Source of the DNA: Spiribacter curvatus
GTDB lineage: Bacteria; Pseudomonadota; Gammaproteobacteria; Nitrococcales; Nitrococcaceae
Direction: 5' to 3'
NCBI RefSeq assembly: GCF_000485905.1
Contig: NC_022664.1
Span: 496,001 to 560,000 of the forward strand
Length of the DNA stretch: 64,000 nucleotides
Made by a program: the position numbers and the translations under genes. This document shows, one piece after another, positions 59,118 through 64,000 of this stretch. Positions within the stretch are counted from its first letter, which is position 1; each line of letters begins with the position of its first letter. The notes beneath the pieces were generated by a model. That model was not told where the DNA came from. It saw nothing but the letters and a program-made list of their open reading frames with translations, and did no database searches.

Positions 59118-60404
59118 ATGATCCACCGACGAGTCATCCCTTTCGCGGCTTTCCTGTTATGGGCCGTCGTCGCGCCCGGCGTCGTGGCCGCCGCGACGGT
59201 GGTGGAAGACGTGCGCACCTGGGACGGGCCAACGCACACGCGGGTGGTGTTCGATCTGAGCGGGTCGCCGGATCATCGGCTGTTCACGCTGGATGACCCG
59301 GCGCGCGCGGTCATCGATCTGCGAGCGGGTCGTATCGATCCGGCGCTGGTCGAGGGGATTCGCGACGCCGGTCCGATCCAGCGCGTCCGCACCGGGCGTC
59401 GTGAGGACGGTATCCGGGTCGTTCTCGATCTCGAGCGGACCCTCGAGGCGCAGGCGTTTACGATGTCACCCGACGAAACCCGGGGTCACCGACTGGTGGT
59501 TGATCTGGGTAAAGCCGGTGAGAAACCGCCGCTACGAACCGCAGAGCGGGAGAGTACCGAGCCGTTCGTCGTAGCGATTGATGCCGGCCATGGCGGCAAG
59601 GACCCAGGCGCGATTGGGGCCGCGGGCACCCATGAGAAGGATATTGTGCTGGCGGTCGCGCGCAAGCTCGCCGATCGGGTGAACGCCGTCAGTGGGCTGG
59701 AGGCGGTGCTGGTGCGCGATGGTGATTACTACGTCGGTCTGCGTGATCGCACCCGCAAGGCGCGGGAAGCGGGTGCCGACCTTTTCGTGTCGCTGCATGC
59801 TGATGCCTTCCATGATCGCAGCGTCCGCGGGTCGTCGGTTTTCGTCCTGTCCCGTAACGGCGCCTCGAGTGAGATGGCGCGGATGCTCGCCCGCCGCGAG
59901 AATAAGGCACATCGCATTGGCGGTGTATCCCTGTCGGACAAGGACAAGCAGGTGGCCTCGGTGCTGGTGGATCTGTCGCGGGCGCATACCGTGGAGGAAA
60001 GCCTGGATGTCGCCGATGTGCTGCTCACCGAACTCGATGGTCTCGGTGAGGTGCATGGCAATAATGTGGAGCAGGCTGGCTTTGCGGTACTCAAGTCACT
60101 GGATATGCCGTCGGTCCTCGTCGAGCTCGCGTTTATCTCTAATCCTGCCGAGGAACGCCGCCTGAAGTCCTCCAGTTATCAGCACCAGCTCGCGCTGGGG
60201 TTGACGGAGGGTGTGCGAAGCTATGTGGCCACCACGCGGCCGACGCTGGCGCTCGGGGACAGCACCAAAGAGTATCGGGTGCGGCGCGGCGATACCCTCT
60301 CGGCGATTGCCGAGCGCCATTCGGTCAGTATCGGAGCGCTGCGACGGGTCAATGAGCTTGGCGGTGATACGATCGTCGCCGGCCGTACCCTGCGCATTCC
60401 CTGA
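59118..60404 (+). CDS. N-acetylmuramoyl-L-alanine amidase (AmiB/AmiC type) with LysM
   Basis: A 428-residue periplasmic peptidoglycan amidase that helps daughter-cell separation. Order: a signal peptide (1-28, ending VVAAATV), an AMIN domain (about 30-130), an Amidase_3 catalytic domain (about 150-370; AIDAGHGGKDPGAIG with zinc His, LVSLHADAF-type FVSLHADAF with zinc His, and VELAFISNPAEE with the catalytic Glu), and a C-terminal LysM (YRVRRGDTLSAIAERHSVS). The start ATG 59118 gives a proper signal peptide; a TTG 39 bp upstream does not. It is usually called AmiB in this position. Confidence 0.92.
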   Translation: MIHRRVIPFAAFLLWAVVAPGVVAAATVVEDVRTWDGPTHTRVVFDLSGSPDHRLFTLDDPARAVIDLRAGRIDPALVEGIRDAGPIQRVRTGRREDGIRVVLDLERTLEAQAFTMSPDETRGHRLVVDLGKAGEKPPLRTAERESTEPFVVAIDAGHGGKDPGAIGAAGTHEKDIVLAVARKLADRVNAVSGLEAVLVRDGDYYVGLRDRTRKAREAGADLFVSLHADAFHDRSVRGSSVFVLSRNGASSEMARMLARRENKAHRIGGVSLSDKDKQVASVLVDLSRAHTVEESLDVADVLLTELDGLGEVHGNNVEQAGFAVLKSLDMPSVLVELAFISNPAEERRLKSSSYQHQLALGLTEGVRSYVATTRPTLALGDSTKEYRVRRGDTLSAIAERHSVSIGALRRVNELGGDTIVAGRTLRIP

Positions 60405-60410
60405 TCCCGC

Positions 60411-62177
60411 ATGCCAATCCAGCGCCTCGCCCCCGAGCTCGTCAATCAGATCGCCGCCGGTGAGATCATCGAGCGGCCGGCTTCGGTGTTGAAGGAGCTG
60501 GTCGAGAACGCCCTCGACGCCGGTGCGGAGTCGATACGGATCGATATCGAATCGGGTGGGTTGAGACTGATCCGGGTGCGGGACGATGGGCGCGGCATGA
60601 GCGCTGCCGACCTGCCGCTCGCGGTAACATCCCACGCCACCAGCAAAATCGGTGCCCTTGACGACCTTGAGCACATCGCGACGCTCGGTTTCCGGGGCGA
60701 GGCACTGCCGAGCATCGCCTCGGTGGCGGATTTGCAGATGACCTCGCGATTGGCGCAGGACGACCACGGCCATCATCTCAATCCCGGTCAGTCGATGGTC
60801 CCTGCGCCGGCTCCGCACCCGCCCGGCACCACCATTGAGGTCCGCGATCTTTTCCACGCCGTGCCGGCACGGCGAAAGTTCCTTCGCACCGAGCGCACCG
60901 AGCTGCGTCATATCCAGGATCTAGTGCGCCGGATCGCCCTGGGACGGCCAGAGGTGGCCTTCCGCCTCAGCCATAACAATCGCGAGCTACTGAATCTCCC
61001 GGCGCTGGGCCCGCAGGCCGCGGACCGCCGGGTCAGCGATCTAATGGGGGCGGGCTTTGTCGAGTCGTCGTTACAGATCGACACCGAAGCGGCGGGACTG
61101 CGGCTGCAGGGCTGGCTGGGACTGCCCACGGCATCGCGCGGCCAGCCGGATCTGCAATATGTCTATCTCAATGGCCGAATGATCCGCGATCGGCTGGTCA
61201 TGCAGGCGCTGCGCCGGGCCTATAGCGATGTTCTGTTCAAAGACCGGTTTCCGGCTTATCTGCTGCACCTGCAGATGGATCCGGCGCGGGTGGATGTGAA
61301 TGTCCACCCCACCAAACATGAGGTGCGCTTCCGGGACAGCCGACTGATCTTCGATTTCCTGCATCGCCAGATCGAGCGGGCGCTGGCCCATGGCGGTGTC
61401 CACAGTGATGCCAGTGCCGACACCGATTCGGATGCTGATGCCGGCCCTCGCATGGGAGGTCCGTCAATGGGCGCAGTGCCGCAGACAGCTCCGCTGTCGC
61501 TGCCGGTGGCCGAGGCACGGGCTGTGTATGGGGATCTGCCGACGGAGGCCTCCGCACCGGCCGAACAGCCTGCCAGTGCGTTATCCGACGGAGTGCCTCG
61601 GCTGGGGCATGCGGTCGCTCAGATCCATGGGGTCTATGTGCTGGCGGAATCGGCCACCGGGTTGATCCTGGTGGATATGCATGCCGCCCATGAGCGGATC
61701 GTCTACGAGCGTCTCAAGCGCCAGTACAACGATCAGGGCGTCGCGCAGCAGCCGCTGCTGGTTCCGGTGGCCGTGGCGGTGACGCCGTCTGAGGCGGATC
61801 TGGTGGAAGACAGTCAGCCGCTCCTCCAATCGGTGGGGCTTGAGGTGGATCGCGTCGGTCCCGAGCAGCTGCGGCTGCGCAGTGTTCCGGCACTGCTTGC
61901 CCGGGCCGATGGCGAGGCGTTGCTGCGCGATGTGCTCGCGGATCTGCGCGTCAATCGGGGTGCCGTCGCTATTGAGGAACGCCAGCAACATCTGCTTGGC
62001 ACCATGGGCTGTCATGGCTCAGTGCGTGCCAACCGACGCCTGACACCGGCGGAGCAGGAAAACCTCCTGCGGGACATGGAGAAGACCCCGAATATCGATC
62101 AGTGCAATCATGGCCGTCCGACGTGGGTGTCGCTGCAGATGGCTGACCTCGATCGACTGTTCCTGCGCGGCCGCTAG
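60411..62177 (+). CDS. mutL: DNA mismatch repair protein MutL
   Basis: A 588-residue GHKL ATPase that couples MutS to strand cleavage. The N-terminal motifs are ELVENALDAGA, DDGRGMS and GFRGEALPSIA, followed by a linker (about 335-400) and a C-terminal dimerisation domain. The latter has DMHAAHERIVYE (422-433), which fits the DQHA-x2-E-x4-E endonuclease motif with Met for Gln, plus CNHGRP near the end. This suggests a latent nicking MutL, unlike E. coli MutL that relies on MutH. Confidence 0.95.
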   Translation: MPIQRLAPELVNQIAAGEIIERPASVLKELVENALDAGAESIRIDIESGGLRLIRVRDDGRGMSAADLPLAVTSHATSKIGALDDLEHIATLGFRGEALPSIASVADLQMTSRLAQDDHGHHLNPGQSMVPAPAPHPPGTTIEVRDLFHAVPARRKFLRTERTELRHIQDLVRRIALGRPEVAFRLSHNNRELLNLPALGPQAADRRVSDLMGAGFVESSLQIDTEAAGLRLQGWLGLPTASRGQPDLQYVYLNGRMIRDRLVMQALRRAYSDVLFKDRFPAYLLHLQMDPARVDVNVHPTKHEVRFRDSRLIFDFLHRQIERALAHGGVHSDASADTDSDADAGPRMGGPSMGAVPQTAPLSLPVAEARAVYGDLPTEASAPAEQPASALSDGVPRLGHAVAQIHGVYVLAESATGLILVDMHAAHERIVYERLKRQYNDQGVAQQPLLVPVAVAVTPSEADLVEDSQPLLQSVGLEVDRVGPEQLRLRSVPALLARADGEALLRDVLADLRVNRGAVAIEERQQHLLGTMGCHGSVRANRRLTPAEQENLLRDMEKTPNIDQCNHGRPTWVSLQMADLDRLFLRGR

Positions 62178-62182
62178 CAGCC

Positions 62183-63121
62183 ATGGAAGACACGAAGCGC
62201 CCGGTGGTCTGCCTGATGGGGCCCACCGCTGCGGGCAAGACCGAACTGGCACTGTCGCTCTACGACCGTGGTGGCGTTGATCTGATCAGCGTCGACTCGG
62301 CGATGGTATACCGCGGCATGGATATCGGGACGGCCAAGCCGTCACCGGCCGTGCAGGCACGGGCGCCGCATGCCCTGATCGATATCCGTGATCCCGCGCA
62401 GGCGTATTCCGCGGCTGAGTTCGTGGCCGACGCCAAACCCCTGATCGAGGCCTCGCGCCAGGCGGGACGCATCCCGCTGTTGGTGGGGGGCACGATGCTC
62501 TACTTTCGCTCGTTGCTGTACGGGCTGTCGCATCTGCCGGCTGCGGATACCGGCATCCGGGCACGGATGGAGGCAGAGGCCGACCGACTGGGTTGGCCGG
62601 CGCTGCATGAGCGGCTGTCACAAGCCGATCCCGAGACCGCCGCACGGCTGCATCGCAACGATGCTCAACGCATCCAGCGGGCCCTCGAGGTCTATGTGCT
62701 GACCGGGCAGCCGATCAGTCAACTGCAGGCGAGCACCTCGCTGGAACCGCTGTCCGGCCCTGTAGTCAAAGTGGGGGTGATGCCGGCAGAGCGCCGGATC
62801 CTCCACGAGCGGATCGAGGCGCGTTTCTCGGCCATGTTGGCCGACGGCGTCATCGATGAGGTGGCGGCGCTTAGAGCGCGGGCGGATATCCATCCGGATC
62901 TGCCGTCCATGCGGGCGGTTGGCTACCGGCAGATCTGGGATTATCTGGCCGGGCGGATGCGGCGCGAAGACCTGCTCTTCCGGGGGACGGTGGCGACCCG
63001 TCAGTTCGCCCGCCGCCAGGTGACATGGCTGCGCCGGGAGACGGATCTGGTATGGCTCGATCCCCTGGAGAAAAAGCCTTGTGACCGGCTTAGTGATCTC
63101 ATCAATCGCGTGATAGCGTAG
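62183..63121 (+). CDS. miaA: tRNA dimethylallyltransferase
   Basis: A 312-residue enzyme that adds a dimethylallyl group to A37 of UNN-reading tRNAs. The P-loop is [48 protein letters not shown] and the [12 protein letters not shown] segment are conserved. It is five bases after mutL and followed by hfq after 52 bp. Confidence 0.95.
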   Translation: MEDTKRPVVCLMGPTAAGKTELALSLYDRGGVDLISVDSAMVYRGMDIGTAKPSPAVQARAPHALIDIRDPAQAYSAAEFVADAKPLIEASRQAGRIPLLVGGTMLYFRSLLYGLSHLPAADTGIRARMEAEADRLGWPALHERLSQADPETAARLHRNDAQRIQRALEVYVLTGQPISQLQASTSLEPLSGPVVKVGVMPAERRILHERIEARFSAMLADGVIDEVAALRARADIHPDLPSMRAVGYRQIWDYLAGRMRREDLLFRGTVATRQFARRQVTWLRRETDLVWLDPLEKKPCDRLSDLINRVIA

Positions 63122-63173
63122 AGAATCAAGGGATAATAATAACCGCCGCGAAAGACCAAGGAGTCACGGCACC

Positions 63174-63425
63174 ATGTCGAAAGGCCAATCACTGCAGGAA
63201 CCCTTCCTCAATGCCTTGCGCAAGGAGAAGGTGCCGGTGTCCATCTATCTGGTCAACGGCATCAAGCTGCAGGGTCAGGTGGATTCGTTCGACCAGTTCG
63301 TGATCCTGCTCCGCAACTCGATCAGCCAGCTGGTGTACAAGCACGCCATCTCCACGATCGTCCCGTCACGGAACGTGCGCGAGCTTCTGCAGGAGGAGCG
63401 AGATCCCGAAACCGACGAGGACTGA
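63174..63425 (+). CDS. hfq: RNA chaperone Hfq
   Basis: An 83-residue Sm-like hexameric RNA chaperone for small RNAs. The Sm1 motif ([25 protein letters not shown]) and Sm2 motif ([12 protein letters not shown]) are intact, and the proximal-face residues Gln8, Asp/Glu9, Phe42, Lys56 and His57 match the family. The C-terminal tail is short and acidic ([10 protein letters not shown]). AAGGAG at 63158-63163 precedes the ATG. The gap to miaA (63122-63173) contains GATAAT, a possible -10 without a clear -35. Confidence 0.96.
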   Translation: MSKGQSLQEPFLNALRKEKVPVSIYLVNGIKLQGQVDSFDQFVILLRNSISQLVYKHAISTIVPSRNVRELLQEERDPETDED

Positions 63426-64000
63426 GGCCACGCCGACGCTCGAGACCGCACCGGCCCAGCTGTTCGCCCGCCCCGATGGTGGTGAGCGTGGCGTTCTGGT
63501 GCAGGTGGATGACGGCGTCATTGATGCTGACGAGGCATTGCGGGAATTCGATGCACTGGCCCGCTCGGCCGGGGCTGGCATCGTGGCTCAGCAGACCGGT
63601 CGCCGTCGCAAGCCCGATCCACGCACCTACCTCGGCGCTGGCAAAGTCGATGAGCTGCGTGAGCTGATGCAGACACATGGTGCGGACCTGGTGCTGATCA
63701 ATCACGCGCTGTCGCCCGTGCAGGAACGTAACCTTGAACACGCGCTGCAATGCCGTGTGCTCGACAGGACAGGACTGATACTCGATATCTTCGCCCAACG
63801 GGCACGCTCCCACGAGGGCAAGCTGCAGGTCGAGCTGGCCCAGCTGCGGCACCTCGCCAGTCGTCTGGTTCGAGGCTGGTCGCACCTTGAGCGCCAGAAG
63901 GGCGGCATCGGGCTGCGTGGTCCGGGTGAGACACAGCTCGAACTCGACCGCCGGATGCTCGGCACACGGATCCGGCAGCTGGAAAAACGGCTGGGGCGGG
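63403..64000 (+). CDS. hflX: GTPase HflX (partial, start codon uncertain)
   Basis: The frame containing [59 protein letters not shown] and [19 protein letters not shown] is clearly HflX, a ribosome-splitting GTPase; the GTPase domain lies beyond the window. There is no ATG, GTG or TTG before the homology starts. The only strong ribosome site in reach, AGGAGGAG (63391-63398) inside hfq, faces ATC 63403 with ideal spacing; CTG 63460 aligns with the usual Met-Phe start; GTG 63499 would remove the first strand. The start given is one hypothesis. Confidence 0.85.
   Translation, partial: MPKPTRTEATPTLETAPAQLFARPDGGERGVLVQVDDGVIDADEALREFDALARSAGAGIVAQQTGRRRKPDPRTYLGAGKVDELRELMQTHGADLVLINHALSPVQERNLEHALQCRVLDRTGLILDIFAQRARSHEGKLQVELAQLRHLASRLVRGWSHLERQKGGIGLRGPGETQLELDRRMLGTRIRQLEKRLGR

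Overview
This is a G+C-rich chromosomal segment from a gammaproteobacterium. No mobile element, phage gene, CRISPR array or rRNA is visible. The gene blocks (queG-nnr-tsaE-amidase-mutL-miaA-hfq-hflX, valS-holC next to lptFG, pcnB-folK-panBC-pgi, hda-DUF2066-purMN, tamAB) are typical of gammaproteobacteria. Their combination, together with the streamlined layout, suggests a compact Ectothiorhodospiraceae genome such as Spiribacter or a relative. That assignment is an inference from gene content and order only. Coding density is extreme: the longest stretch without a protein gene is about 237 bp (43255-43491), and it is filled by a TPP riboswitch and its promoter.

Layout. 1-7 kb: the end of a class III aminotransferase with an intrinsic terminator, an MFS transporter, a GabD-type aldehyde dehydrogenase, a D-2-hydroxyacid dehydrogenase, a class I aminotransferase and a GNAT-nitrilase fusion. 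7-16.9 kb: a DksA/TraR zinc-finger protein, the outer-membrane assembly pair tamAB, rhlB, grxD, rnt, pyrC and argG. 16.9-20.8 kb: a four-gene TroABCD/YtgABCD-type metal ABC transporter. One permease carries a C-terminal DtxR-like winged helix, and a perfect palindrome sits on the promoter. 20.8-28.6 kb: nth, an orphan soluble rsxB, metG, aroK, apbC, dcd, a DUF3108 protein, purN and purM. 28.7-35.2 kb: DUF2066, hda, DUF2069, wrbA, acylphosphatase, two small cytochromes c, an SDR protein and proS. 35.3-41.9 kb: ilvH-ilvC-pssA-leuA (without ilvI), a uracil-DNA glycosylase, rimI, a UMF1-type transporter and DUF2970. 41.9-50.8 kb: a TPP-riboswitch-controlled sodium symporter, a DUF945 protein, valS-holC (without pepA), lptF-lptG, an RDD protein and tRNA-Glu(CTC). 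50.9-64 kb: pcnB-folK-panB-panC-pgi, queG, then nnr-tsaE-amidase-mutL-miaA-hfq-hflX, the last cut by the window edge.

Two themes stand out. First, of the twelve tail-to-tail gene pairs nine overlap, two abut exactly and only one has a gap (27 bp), so classical intrinsic terminators are almost absent. Second, the most promising regulatory hypotheses are the metal-transport operon (fused winged helix plus operator-like palindrome) and the thiamine-linked symporter whose ribosome-binding site lies inside the TPP aptamer. No wholly unknown multi-gene system is visible; most genes are recognisable housekeeping families.
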